Source: Comamonas_C sp026954015
GTDB lineage: Bacteria; Pseudomonadota; Gammaproteobacteria; Burkholderiales; Burkholderiaceae_C
Reading direction: 5' to 3'
Length of the DNA stretch: 64,000 bases
Assembly: GCA_035063785.1 (NCBI GenBank)
Contig: JAPSFS010000006.1
Span: forward strand, 62,001 to 126,000
Positions 30,371-38,644 of this stretch are shown here, one piece after another. The notes beneath the pieces were generated by a model, which searched no databases, had not been told where the DNA came from, and saw only the letters and a list, made by a program, of their open reading frames with translations. Numbering within the stretch: position 1 is the stretch's first letter; every line of letters begins with the position of its first letter. Position numbers and translations under genes: made by a program.

Positions 30371-32554
30371 CAGGCGCGCAAGCGCCTCGCGCAACTCGCG
30401 CACCCCGAGGATTTCGCTGAACACCACCGGCGCCCGCCCCGGCGCGTAGAGCACATACAGTGGCACGCCGCTGCGCCCCAGCGCCGCGAGTGAGCGGGTG
30501 ATCGCCGGGTCGCGCCGCGTCCAGTCCGCGCGCAGCAGTGCGACCCTGCGCGCCGCGAAATCCTGGCGCACCCCGTCATCGGCGAGCGTCGTCTTCTTGT
30601 TGTACTGGCAGGTCACGCACCAGGCGGCGGTGTAGTCCACGAACACCGGCTGGCCTGTGGCGAGCAACTCGGCCGGCAGGTCGGGACGCCAGTCGCGCCA
30701 GCCCTGCGCGGTCGCGCTCCGGCCCTGCGCGGCGGGCGCCTGGATTTCTACCATTTTGGGGCCCCAAGCCAGCACCAGCCATGCGCAGGCAGCTACTGAT
30801 AATGGAGCGAGCACCGTCCGCGTGCGGCCGCGCAGGGTCAGCGCCCAGACCACCAGCGCGAGCAGCACCAGCAACGCGAGCAGCGTCGCCGCGCCATCGA
30901 TGCCGCTTTGCTGCCCGAGCACCCAGGTGAGCCAGACCACGGTCGCAAACATCGGGAAGGCAAGCAGGCGGCGCAGCGTCTGCATCCACGCGCCGGGCCG
31001 GGGCAGCAGGCCGCCGACTGCCGGCCACCAGCTCGCGAGCAGGTAGGGCAGCGCCAGCCCGAGACCGAGCGCGGCGAAGATGCCGAGCGCCTGCACCGCG
31101 GGCAGCGACAGCGTGAGCCCGAGCGAGGCCCCCATGAACGGCGCGGTGCAGGGCGAGGCCACGGCCACCGCGAGCACGCCCGTCAGGAAGGCGTCGGCCA
31201 CCGGGTTGCGCGCCTGCGCGCCGGCCCAGCGCGAGGGCAGCATCTGGCCGAATTCGAACACCCCCGCGAGGTTCAGCCCGATCAGCGTGAACAGCGCCGC
31301 GAGCAGCGCCACGACCGCCGGTGACTGCAGTTGAAATCCCCAGCCCACGGCCTCGCCCGCGGCGCGCAGCGCCAGCATCAGCGCGCCCAGCGCGATGAAC
31401 GACAGCACCACGCCCGCGGTGTAGGCCAGCCCCCCGGCGCGCTGCGACCGCACGTCGCCCGCGTGGCGCGCAAAGCCCACGACCTTGACCGCGAGGATGG
31501 GGAACACGCAGGGCATCAGGTTGAGCAGCACGCCCCCGAGCAACGCCCCAGCGAGCGCCAGCAGCCACACGCCGGCGCCCGCCGGACGCACCACCGCCAC
31601 GGCGGGTGGCGCCGCCGCCGCGCTGGCGGCCTGCGGCGCGGCAGCCACCATCGGCAGGCTGCGTACCGGCGGCCAGCCACCCTCGACCGGCAGCAGCACC
31701 CGCTCGCCCGCGCCTGCATGGGCCAGCACCACGGGCATGGGCTCGGGGCCGTTGGCGCGCTCGGGCGAAAGCGGCACGCGCGCCGTCCACACCGCACCAT
31801 CCCAGCGCTGCGCCGCATCGGCCGCGGTGTGCACCACCTCCGGCGTTTCGGGAAAGACATCGAGCCGCTGGCCCTGCCACGCCGCGGGCAGCCCCGCCAC
31901 GCGCAGCTCGACCGCGTCGCCCACCACCCGCGCGCCGCTGCCGTCCACCGGCGCCAGTTCCGCCGGGTGCGCGCGCGCCGCCGCCTCGAAGGCCGCGGCG
32001 TTGAGTGCGGTCGTGCCGTCGAGCGGCACCTGCAGCGTCAGGTCGGCGTCCTCGGGCACGCACTCCATGCGGCACACGAGCCACGAGGCCTGCACGCGAA
32101 ACGTCGCCTGCGTCTCGGCCACGCCGGGCCGGAACATCGGCGAAACCGTCATCGGCACGGGCAGCAACACCTGGCCTTCGTAGCCGTAGTTCGCGAGCGT
32201 GCCGATCGGAATCTTGCGCGGCACCGGCCAGGCGATCTCGCCCGCATCCACCCCCTCGGGCAGCGTCCACTGCAACTGTGTGGGCAGGCCGGAATCGCCG
32301 GGATTGAGCCAATAGGTGTGCCACTCGGGCTGGTGCGTCAGCAACAGGCCCAGCGTGAGCGGTTTGCCCGGCGCCACACCCTCGGGCGCCTGCGCCACGA
32401 GCTCGGCGCGCACGTGCGGCGTCGTCGCCACGCTGCCGGTCGCGCCGCCGCCCTGCCCTTTCAATTGAAATTGGGCCATAGCGCTCATGGACAGGGCGCT
32501 GGCAGCTATCAAAAACAGCAGGCGGGAGCGGTATCGTCGAAGGTGGGCGAACAT
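30365..32554 (-). CDS. DsbD/ScsB-family thiol:disulfide interchange protein
   Basis: 729-residue membrane protein passing electrons from cytoplasmic thioredoxin to the periplasm. Order: signal peptide (~12-27), N-terminal periplasmic domain with Cys pair 'CRMEC', an eight-helix DsbD core with redox cysteines in 'LNLMPCVFPILAVK' and 'VAVASPCTAPFMG', and a C-terminal thioredoxin domain with 'YTAAWCVTCQYNKKTTL'. The periplasmic domain resembles ScsB-type proteins more than E. coli DsbD. Start ATG 32554 ('MFAHLRRYRS'). Most of the signal peptide and a segment before the thioredoxin domain coincide with interspersed repeats. It is divergent from a DUF2946-like/PCu(A)C pair, suggesting a role in copper or cytochrome oxidase maturation. 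Confidence 0.92.
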   Translation of the reverse strand: MFAHLRRYRSRLLFLIAASALSMSAMAQFQLKGQGGGATGSVATTPHVRAELVAQAPEGVAPGKPLTLGLLLTHQPEWHTYWLNPGDSGLPTQLQWTLPEGVDAGEIAWPVPRKIPIGTLANYGYEGQVLLPVPMTVSPMFRPGVAETQATFRVQASWLVCRMECVPEDADLTLQVPLDGTTALNAAAFEAAARAHPAELAPVDGSGARVVGDAVELRVAGLPAAWQGQRLDVFPETPEVVHTAADAAQRWDGAVWTARVPLSPERANGPEPMPVVLAHAGAGERVLLPVEGGWPPVRSLPMVAAAPQAASAAAAPPAVAVVRPAGAGVWLLALAGALLGGVLLNLMPCVFPILAVKVVGFARHAGDVRSQRAGGLAYTAGVVLSFIALGALMLALRAAGEAVGWGFQLQSPAVVALLAALFTLIGLNLAGVFEFGQMLPSRWAGAQARNPVADAFLTGVLAVAVASPCTAPFMGASLGLTLSLPAVQALGIFAALGLGLALPYLLASWWPAVGGLLPRPGAWMQTLRRLLAFPMFATVVWLTWVLGQQSGIDGAATLLALLVLLALVVWALTLRGRTRTVLAPLSVAACAWLVLAWGPKMVEIQAPAAQGRSATAQGWRDWRPDLPAELLATGQPVFVDYTAAWCVTCQYNKKTTLADDGVRQDFAARRVALLRADWTRRDPAITRSLAALGRSGVPLYVLYAPGRAPVVFSEILGVRELREALARLG
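30751..30805 (-). repeat. Interspersed repeat copy inside dsbD (between last helices and thioredoxin domain)
   Basis: Coding strand reads CATTATCAGTAGCTGCCTGCGC, then GGCTGGTGCTGGCTTGGGGCC and AAAATGG, like the family layout TAGCTGCCAGCGC, TTGG, GCTGGAGGCC. It encodes part of 'SVAACAWLVLAWGPKM', an Ala/Trp/Leu-rich hydrophobic segment. Divergent copy, so moderate confidence. Confidence 0.45.
32471..32518 (-). repeat. Interspersed repeat copy encoding most of the DsbD signal peptide
   Basis: Coding strand TTTTTGATAGCTGCCAGCGC, spacer, GAGCGCTATGGCCCAATTT. The 14-bp core ATAGCTGCCAGCGC (32496-32509) is identical to the copy in cca. Translated it gives 'LFLIAASALSMSAMAQF', the hydrophobic and cleavage part of the leader. 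Confidence 0.6.
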
Positions 32555-32673
32555 GGCGTTACGTGGGAGCGGCGCCCCGGTCGTTTGGTTCCGGGCAGTA
32601 CCTGCCACGCCGATGCGCAGGAAGGGGCCGCATCGTAACGGGTCGCCCCGGCGCGCGCATCCGCCTTGCTATC

Positions 32674-33048
32674 ATGGCCCGCGCCGCCATGTCGCCATTC
32701 GCACGCCTTCGCCACAACGCCGCCGGCCTGCTGGGCCGCGCGGTGCTGGCGTGGTTCGCGCTCACGCTGGGCGCGGCGGCCGCAGCGTCCTGGGCCCTGC
32801 CCACGGCGCCGCAGGACATCTGCACCAGCGCAGGCCCCGCGACGCTGCTGCCCGCCGCCGGCACCGCTCCCGGCGGGCAGCACCTGAACTGCCCGATGTG
32901 CCTGCCGACGGCGCCGCCACCGCCGTTGTGGCCAGGGCCGCCTGCCACGGCCGCGTTCCTCTCCTACCTGCTGCAACCCGCCGCGCACGCGTCGCCGACC
33001 GCGCGGGGCGTGGCCGTGCCGCCGGTGCGCGGGCCGCCCGCGCTCTGA
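32674..33048 (+). CDS. DUF2946-like small exported or membrane protein
   Basis: 124-residue protein with an N-terminal hydrophobic segment ('AVLAWFALTLGAAAAASWALP') and a Cys-containing, Pro-rich tail with 'DICTSAG' and 'HLNCPMCLP'. The Cys/His pattern and location directly before a PCu(A)C copper chaperone gene match DUF2946 proteins, which I recall as usually lying in copper loci; function is not established. ATG 32674 ('MARAAMSPF') or 32689 ('MSPF') could be the start. Divergent from dsbD; the 5' ends are 120 bp apart. Confidence 0.65.
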   Translation: MARAAMSPFARLRHNAAGLLGRAVLAWFALTLGAAAAASWALPTAPQDICTSAGPATLLPAAGTAPGGQHLNCPMCLPTAPPPPLWPGPPATAAFLSYLLQPAAHASPTARGVAVPPVRGPPAL

Positions 33049-33107
33049 AAAGACCCCTGGCCGCGCCACGTTGGCGCACCTCTTTTTCTTTTCGGAGCAA
33101 GAACACC

Positions 33108-33602
33108 ATGTCATCCCTCGTTTTTCGCGCGGCCGCGGCCGCGCTGCTGTGCTGTGGCCTCGGCGCGCTCGCGCAGGAAGCCCCGGTGGAGGTCAGCGGC
33201 GCCTGGGTGCGCGCGACCGTGCCGGGCCAGGGCGGCACCGGCGCGTACATGACGCTGCAAGCGCCGCAGGATCTCCAACTCGTCGGCGTCTCCACCCCCG
33301 TGGCGGGCGTGGCCGAGGTGCATGAAATGAAGCTGGAAGGCAACACCATGCACATGAGCGCCATCCCCGCGCTCGCGCTGCCCGCGCACCAGCGCGTGGC
33401 ACTCGCCCCCGGGGGCTACCACCTGATGCTGATGGATCTGAAGCAGGCGCTTGCGGCGGGCAGCACCGTCGCGCTCACGCTGCGGCTCACCGACGCCAAG
33501 GGCGCGCAGTTCACGCGCACGCTGCAGGTGCCGGTACGCACCGGCGCCTCAGCAGGCACCACGCCGCCGGGCGCCATGCAGCACGCAGGCTCGCACCGCT
33601 GA
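33108..33602 (+). CDS. PCu(A)C family periplasmic copper chaperone
   Basis: 164-residue periplasmic Cu(I) chaperone. Signal peptide 1-22 ('AAAALLCCGLGALAQ'). The metal site H(x)M(x)n-M(x)n-HxM is present: 'VHEMKLEGNTMHM' and, 20-odd residues later, 'GGYHLMLMDLK'. 'GAWVRATVPGQGGTGAYMTL' is the typical N-terminal strand region. Such proteins deliver copper to the CuA site of cytochrome c oxidase. ATG 33108 follows CGGAGCAAG. Same strand as the DUF2946-like gene, 59 bp downstream. Confidence 0.93.
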   Translation: MSSLVFRAAAAALLCCGLGALAQEAPVEVSGAWVRATVPGQGGTGAYMTLQAPQDLQLVGVSTPVAGVAEVHEMKLEGNTMHMSAIPALALPAHQRVALAPGGYHLMLMDLKQALAAGSTVALTLRLTDAKGAQFTRTLQVPVRTGASAGTTPPGAMQHAGSHR

Positions 33603-33625
33603 ACGCGCGCCGCTACCATAGCCGC

Positions 33626-34456
33626 ATGCCCTACCCCACGCGCCTTTGGGCCGAGCTTTCCACCCGTGATTTCACGGCCGCGCGCGCCAGCGGCGACGCG
33701 GCGCGCGCGGTGGCCGTGCTGCCGGTGGCGGCGGTGGAGCAGCACGGGCCGCACCTGCCGCTCAACGTCGATGCGCTGCTGCTGCAGGGCGTGATCGACG
33801 CCGCGCTGCCACGGCTTGCACGGGAGCTTCCGGTACTGGTGCTGCCGATGCAGGCCATAGGCCTGTCGACCGAGCACCTGTCCTACCCCGGCACGCTCAC
33901 GCTCGCGCCCGAGACGCTGCTGGCACTCTGGTGCGAAATCGGCGCCGCGGTGGCGCACGCGGGCATCACAAAGCTGCTGCTGCTCAACGGCCACGGCGGC
34001 AACGTCGCGCCCATGGACATCGCTGCGCGTACGCTACGCCGGCGCCACGGCCTGCTGGTCTATGGCTGCAGCTGGTTCAACCTGCCGCTGCCGGACGCGG
34101 TGCAGGCGCTCTTTTCCGCCGAGGAGCACCGATTCGGCATCCATGGCGGCGCAATCGAGACCTCGATGATGCTGCACCTGGCGCCGCACACGGTGCACAT
34201 GGAGCATGCGCGCGACTGGCGGTCGAGCTCGCAGGAACGCGCCGAACGCTACGCGATCCTCGGCAACGGCAGGAGCGCCAAGATGGGCTGGGCCATCGAG
34301 GACTACCACGCAAGCGGCGCCGTGGGCGACGCCGCATCCGCCAGCGCCGACCAGGGTCGCCAGATGGTGGAAGCGGCAGGCGCGGCGCTGGCGCAACTGC
34401 TCACCGAGCTGCACGCGCTGGCGCCCTCCACCGTGGCGCCGCCGCCTGCCGCGTGA
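33626..34456 (+). CDS. Creatininase-family amidohydrolase
   Basis: 276-residue metal-dependent hydrolase fold. Metal ligands are in 'EQHGPHLPLNVDALL' (near residue 37), 'LNGHGGNVAPMD' and 'IHGGAIETSMML', the three conserved family motifs. The family includes creatinine amidohydrolase, a riboflavin/F420-pathway formamide hydrolase (ArfB) and the mycofactocin peptidase; no motif here decides the substrate. 'YPGTLTL' is also typical. Starts 23 bp after the copper chaperone gene but may be functionally unrelated. Confidence 0.87.
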   Translation: MPYPTRLWAELSTRDFTAARASGDAARAVAVLPVAAVEQHGPHLPLNVDALLLQGVIDAALPRLARELPVLVLPMQAIGLSTEHLSYPGTLTLAPETLLALWCEIGAAVAHAGITKLLLLNGHGGNVAPMDIAARTLRRRHGLLVYGCSWFNLPLPDAVQALFSAEEHRFGIHGGAIETSMMLHLAPHTVHMEHARDWRSSSQERAERYAILGNGRSAKMGWAIEDYHASGAVGDAASASADQGRQMVEAAGAALAQLLTELHALAPSTVAPPPAA

Positions 34457-34498
34457 CGCCGCGCCAGCACGCGGTCTTGCCTTCAGGGCGACGCCGCA

Positions 34499-35170
34499 TC
34501 AGGCGTACGTGACGAGCGCTTCGTCGCCGGGCGCGCTCAGGTGCGCCAGCGTGTTGAAGGTCTGCAGCATCATGCGCCGCGGGCTCACGCTGAGCTCGCT
34601 CACCGAGCTGTTGCGCAGCCGCATGTTCAGCGCAATGCCGACTTCGGGCGTGACGCCAAGCACCTGCGCCACCGCGGTCGCGATCGGCCCGCCGCTGGAG
34701 ACCACGAGCACCTGCCCATCCGCATGCGTGCGCCGCACCTCGTCGAGCAGCGTGCGCACGCCGCTGGCGAAATCATCCCAGTCGGGCATGCCTTCCGGGC
34801 TGATCGTCCCGGCCATCCACTGCGCGAGCGCATCGCACAGCAGCCGGAAGTGCGCACGCGCGCGTTCGGGCGTATCGACGCGGGCCAGCGGCCCGGGGTG
34901 GATGGCGCGGATCAGCGCGGCGCTGTCGTATTCGTCGAGCTCGGGGCGCACGCACGCGGGCGGCAGATCGGGCAGCGCCGCGACGATGCCCGCGAGCGTC
35001 TGCGCATGGCGCTGCAGCGTGCCGGTGTAAACCGCGTCGAAACAGCGGCCGCGCGCCTGCCAGTAGGCCCCCAGGCGCTGCGCCTGCACCTGGCCACGTT
35101 CCGCCAGCCGGTCGTAGTCGGCCGCGCCCAACGAGGCCTGACCATGGCGCACGAGATACACGACTCCCAT
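34499..35170 (-). CDS. Histidine phosphatase family protein
   Basis: 223-residue branch-1 histidine phosphatase: 'VYLVRHGQASLGAADYDRLAERGQVQAQRLG' with the catalytic His at residue 8, 'VYTGTLQRHAQT', an acidic 'PELDEYD' and 'VLVVSSGGPIATAVAQVL', where the usual second histidine (HGG) is replaced by Ser-Ser-Gly-Gly. That loss is common in a subgroup of these proteins and may alter or weaken activity. Substrate unknown. Convergent with the creatininase-like gene. Confidence 0.83.
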   Translation of the reverse strand: MGVVYLVRHGQASLGAADYDRLAERGQVQAQRLGAYWQARGRCFDAVYTGTLQRHAQTLAGIVAALPDLPPACVRPELDEYDSAALIRAIHPGPLARVDTPERARAHFRLLCDALAQWMAGTISPEGMPDWDDFASGVRTLLDEVRRTHADGQVLVVSSGGPIATAVAQVLGVTPEVGIALNMRLRNSSVSELSVSPRRMMLQTFNTLAHLSAPGDEALVTYA

Positions 35171-35225
35171 GGCCGGCGATTCTCGTGAAACGCCACCGCC
35201 GGGCGTGTCCCCGCCGTGACGCGCG

Positions 35226-35825
35226 CTACGCCGCGATCATCCACAGCGCGGTCACGGCCAGGACCAGCGCCATCACGCGGTTGAACCACAACAGCCGCGC
35301 GCCCTGCGCAAGCCAGCCGCGCAGCATCGCGCCCACCGCCGCGTAGGCGAAATTGCTCGCGAACGCGAAGCCCGCCATCACCGGCACCACGAGCAGCATG
35401 CGCTGCGCGCCGTCGCTGCGGCCGATGATCCAGCTCGCGACGATCGCCAGCAGCATGAGCCACGCCTTGATGTTGACGAACTGCAGCGCCACACCCTCCC
35501 AGAAGCCGACGGACAGGTGCGAGGCATCGGCCTGCGCGAGCCGCGCCGATTGCGCGAGGCGCCACGCGAGCCACAGCAGATAGGCGATGCCCAGTGCCTT
35601 GATGGCCCAGCGCAGCGCCGGAATCGCCACCACCGCGGCACCCAGCCCCGCGCCGCACAACAGCAGCATCAGGCACCAGCCCACGGGAACCGCCAGCACG
35701 AAGCGCAGCGCAGGCCGCAGGCCGCGGTTGGCCGCAATCGCGGTGGCCAGCGACGTATTGGGGCCAGGCGTGAAGCTCATGGCGGTCGCCAGCAGCAGCA
35801 GCGCGGTGAATTCAGCCAGGGGCAT
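35226..35825 (-). CDS. LysE/RhtB-family amino acid exporter
   Basis: 199-residue inner-membrane transporter with about six hydrophobic segments. The N-terminal 'MSFTPGPNTSLATAIAANRGLRPAL' is the LysE signature, followed by 'ALGIAYLLWLAWRLAQS' and 'FWEGVALQFVNIKAWLMLLAIVASW'. Probably exports an amino acid or derivative; substrate not assignable. ATG 35825 ('MPLAEF') is chosen; the longer frame to 36116 is a shadow of the next gene. Confidence 0.88.
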   Translation of the reverse strand: MPLAEFTALLLLATAMSFTPGPNTSLATAIAANRGLRPALRFVLAVPVGWCLMLLLCGAGLGAAVVAIPALRWAIKALGIAYLLWLAWRLAQSARLAQADASHLSVGFWEGVALQFVNIKAWLMLLAIVASWIIGRSDGAQRMLLVVPVMAGFAFASNFAYAAVGAMLRGWLAQGARLLWFNRVMALVLAVTALWMIAA

Positions 35826-35854
35826 GGGGGGACAGGCAGCAGGCCAAGCGCGCA

Positions 35855-37318
35855 CTATACGGGGCCAGCCCAGCGCCATTCCTGCAGCACCGCCTCGTGC
35901 GCACGCACGGCCTGCTGCCAGTCGTCGCGCGCCTGCGCATCGTCCAGCGCCGCTTCGAGCGCCTGCCAGCGCGCCTGCCACGCCCCACGCCAGCGCGCGG
36001 CCAGCGCCAGGCGCTCGCGCAGGTCGCGCAGCGCCATCGCCTGCGCATACGGCTCGCCCGTGGCTGGATCGGGCGCGGCGTCGAGCGCGCGCAGCGCCCG
36101 CACGAGCGTGCCGCACCCGCGGGTCTGCGCTGCAAGGGCAACGTCCGCGAACGTGCGCAGCGGCGCATCCAGCACCTGCGCGCGCGTCTCGGCGAGCACG
36201 CGCGCGAGCGCGCGCTCATCCGCCAGCAAGGCCACCAGCTGCGCGATCAGCGGCGCACGCTCGGCCTCGCGCGCCTGCCCGGCGTAGCACACGGGCGACG
36301 CAAGCGGCTCGGGCGCATCGGCGACGAGGCGCAGGTGCGCCGCTGCCTCGCGCTCGATGCGCGCCAGGCGCCGCGCCGCGGGTTCGATGGCGTCGATGGC
36401 GTCCACGCCACGGCCGGCGTACAGCGCCATGGCCTCGAGGTCGCCGGTCATCGAGCGCAGCGGCGAGTCGGTGCTGAACAGGTAAACCGGCCGCCCTTCT
36501 TCCTCGCCTATCACCTGCGGCGCGCTGGTGTACGGGTCGCCGCGCTCGCCGCGCGTGACCGCGTTGGGCAGTACGCGCACCGCCGCATGCGGCGGCCAGT
36601 TCACGTGAAAATCCTCGGTGAGCAGCGTTGCATCGGCCTTGCCCGCCACGAGGATGCGCTTGTGCACGTCGTGGGCGAACGATTCGTCGGTTGCGATCAG
36701 CGCCGTGCCCAGCACCACCGCCTGCGCCCCGCGCGCCAGCACCCGCCCCACGCTGCGCCCGTCCGCAAGCCCGCCGGCGGCGGCCACCGGCACGCTCACG
36801 CAGCCCAGCACCTCGTCGAGCAGCGCCTCCAGCGGCTGGCGACCCCAGACGTGCCCACCTGCCTCCACGCCCTGCGCGATGACCGCGTGCGCGCCCGCGG
36901 CCTGCGCGTGCAGCGCGTCGCGCGCCGACCCCACCTGGTAGAGCACGGTGATGCCGGCGGCGCGCAACCGCGCCACGACCCCCTCGTCCACATCCCAGAA
37001 CAGTTCGACCGCGGGCACCCCGAGCGCAATGCACGCATCCACCTGCGAGCGCAGCAGCGCCCGCGGCGTGCCCGCCGGTATCAGGTTCACGCCGAAGGGT
37101 GCGTCGGTGAGCGCGCGCACCCGCGCCACCTCGCGCTCGAGCAGCGCCAGCGGCTCGCGCACCATGCCGAGAAAGCCGAATCCCCCGTAGCCGCTCACCG
37201 CCGCCACGAGCTCGGAGCGCGCCACCCCGCCCATGCCCGCGAGGATCAGCGGCGCGCGGCAACCGAGCAGGCGCGACAGCGGCGTGGCCGCCAGGGTGGT
37301 AGATCGGGACATGGGCAT
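35855..37318 (-). CDS. Nitronate monooxygenase-like flavoprotein with a C-terminal helical extension
   Basis: 487-residue protein. Residues 1-300 are an FMN-dependent TIM barrel: 'APLILAGMGGVARSELVAAVSGYGGFGFLG', 'GVNLIP', 'GVEAGGHVWG' with the catalytic-type His, 'VPVAAAGGLADG' and 'GAQAVVLGTALIATDE'. The barrel family oxidises alkyl nitronates or acts as enoyl-type reductases. Residues ~345-487 are an extra all-alpha part ('PLIAQLVALLADERALARVLAETRAQ', 'MALRDLRERLALAARWRGAWQARWQAL') not found in the ~330-residue enzymes. It may be a DUF6306-like helical domain, a tentative recollection. Start ATG 37318; 29 bp before the LysE gene. Confidence 0.82.
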   Translation of the reverse strand: MPMSRSTTLAATPLSRLLGCRAPLILAGMGGVARSELVAAVSGYGGFGFLGMVREPLALLEREVARVRALTDAPFGVNLIPAGTPRALLRSQVDACIALGVPAVELFWDVDEGVVARLRAAGITVLYQVGSARDALHAQAAGAHAVIAQGVEAGGHVWGRQPLEALLDEVLGCVSVPVAAAGGLADGRSVGRVLARGAQAVVLGTALIATDESFAHDVHKRILVAGKADATLLTEDFHVNWPPHAAVRVLPNAVTRGERGDPYTSAPQVIGEEEGRPVYLFSTDSPLRSMTGDLEAMALYAGRGVDAIDAIEPAARRLARIEREAAAHLRLVADAPEPLASPVCYAGQAREAERAPLIAQLVALLADERALARVLAETRAQVLDAPLRTFADVALAAQTRGCGTLVRALRALDAAPDPATGEPYAQAMALRDLRERLALAARWRGAWQARWQALEAALDDAQARDDWQQAVRAHEAVLQEWRWAGPV

Positions 37319-37339
37319 GACACTCCTTCGAGGGAGTGA

Positions 37340-38572
37340 TCATGCACCCTGCGCGTCGGCGGCGGGGGCAAGCGCACGCAGCATCTGCAGCAGCGAACGG
37401 TTCACGTGCTCGCGTTCGAGTTCGTGGCGCTTGCACAGCTGGCGCAGCACGGCGACGTCGTCGCCCTCCAGCGCCGCTGCCACGTCCAGGCTCGCGGCAT
37501 ACGGCCCGTCATGCTGCACCGCGGCGTCGTACACGCGATCGGAAAGCGGCAGGCGTCGCAGGATCGTGCCCAGCGGTTCCCCGAGCAGCAGATCCAGCTG
37601 TGAAAACAGCGAGCACAGATAGACCTCGCTGCGCAGTTCCTTGCCCGCGCCCGCCTGGATGAGCTGTTCGGCCAGCCGCGCGCGCAGCACCATGGATTCG
37701 CGCACCGGGCGCAGGTCGGGCTCGGTCGAGGCGCCGGGCAGCTGGTCGCCCAGCCAGCGGCGGATCGAGTTGTAGCCCATCATCACGAGCCCGCGGCGCA
37801 GCGAACTGACGCCGGTGCGCAGGCCCAGCGCGGCCGAATTGGTGTAGTTCATGAAGCGGTAGGCGAGCAGCGGGTCCTGCCCCAGCACCTGCTCGAAGCG
37901 GTCGATGGATTGCTCGTCGTCGATCGCCTTGAGCAGCCGCAGCACCACCTCATGCGCGGGCTGCTGTAACTGGTGGCGCAGGCTGTGCAACACGTCCTCC
38001 GTGGGCCAGCCGGCCAGCGCCAGCGCACCACTGGTATCCAGGCAGTGCGTGAGCAGCGCGCGGCTTGCAACGTCTTCGTAGATCTGCCCCGCGAAGACCG
38101 GGTTCACGGGCGCGGACGCGCCGGTGCGTGGCCCGCGCGCCATCTGCAGCGCGGCCACCGCGTCGCTCGTCGCCACGCCGAGCAGGCTGGTGTCGAAGAG
38201 CCCCGCCACCTCGGGTTCAGGCAGGCGCGCAAGCGGCCCGCGCCAGACGAGCTTGAGCCCGCGCCGGTGCGCCGCGCGCGCGAGCGCGAGCGTGGCAGGG
38301 TCGGCAAGCCAGGCGTCGCGCACCTCGATCGGCGGCGAGCCCGGCGGCGCGTGCCCGAGCCAGTCCGCGAGGATGCGCTGCGAACGCGGCGCGAGCAGCA
38401 GCGGCGGTGAGCTCGCGCTCCAGAGCTCGTCTATCGTGCGCAGCAGGTGCAGCGCATCAGCCTGGCCGCCATCGTCGTCGTGCACGAAGAGCTGCACCCC
38501 GGCGAGGCGCCGCGCCGCATTCCACAGCGGGCGGTACCCGAGCGTGAGACTGCCTAGAACCGATTGCACCAT
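37340..38572 (-). CDS. HDOD domain protein with degenerate EAL-like N-terminus
   Basis: 410-residue cytoplasmic protein. Residues ~200-400 form an HDOD domain: 'EDVLHSLRHQLQQPAHEVVLRLLKAIDDEQSIDRFEQVLGQDPLLAYRFMNYTNSAALG' and 'VSSLRRGLVMMGYNSIRRWL'. The first ~150 residues have the layout of a YuxH-type EAL domain ('GYRPLWNAARRLAGVQLFV' near the start), but no EAL or metal-binding residues are evident, so phosphodiesterase activity is unlikely. Such proteins act as c-di-GMP or stress adaptors. It ends the non-flagellar interval and lies next to flgL on the same strand. ATG 38572. Confidence 0.83.
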   Translation of the reverse strand: MVQSVLGSLTLGYRPLWNAARRLAGVQLFVHDDDGGQADALHLLRTIDELWSASSPPLLLAPRSQRILADWLGHAPPGSPPIEVRDAWLADPATLALARAAHRRGLKLVWRGPLARLPEPEVAGLFDTSLLGVATSDAVAALQMARGPRTGASAPVNPVFAGQIYEDVASRALLTHCLDTSGALALAGWPTEDVLHSLRHQLQQPAHEVVLRLLKAIDDEQSIDRFEQVLGQDPLLAYRFMNYTNSAALGLRTGVSSLRRGLVMMGYNSIRRWLGDQLPGASTEPDLRPVRESMVLRARLAEQLIQAGAGKELRSEVYLCSLFSQLDLLLGEPLGTILRRLPLSDRVYDAAVQHDGPYAASLDVAAALEGDDVAVLRQLCKRHELEREHVNRSLLQMLRALAPAADAQGA

Positions 38573-38644
38573 GGACGTTGGATCACGCAAACGCCGGCGC
38601 TGGCCCCGGCCACCCTATACCGAAACCATGCGACGAGCCCATCG

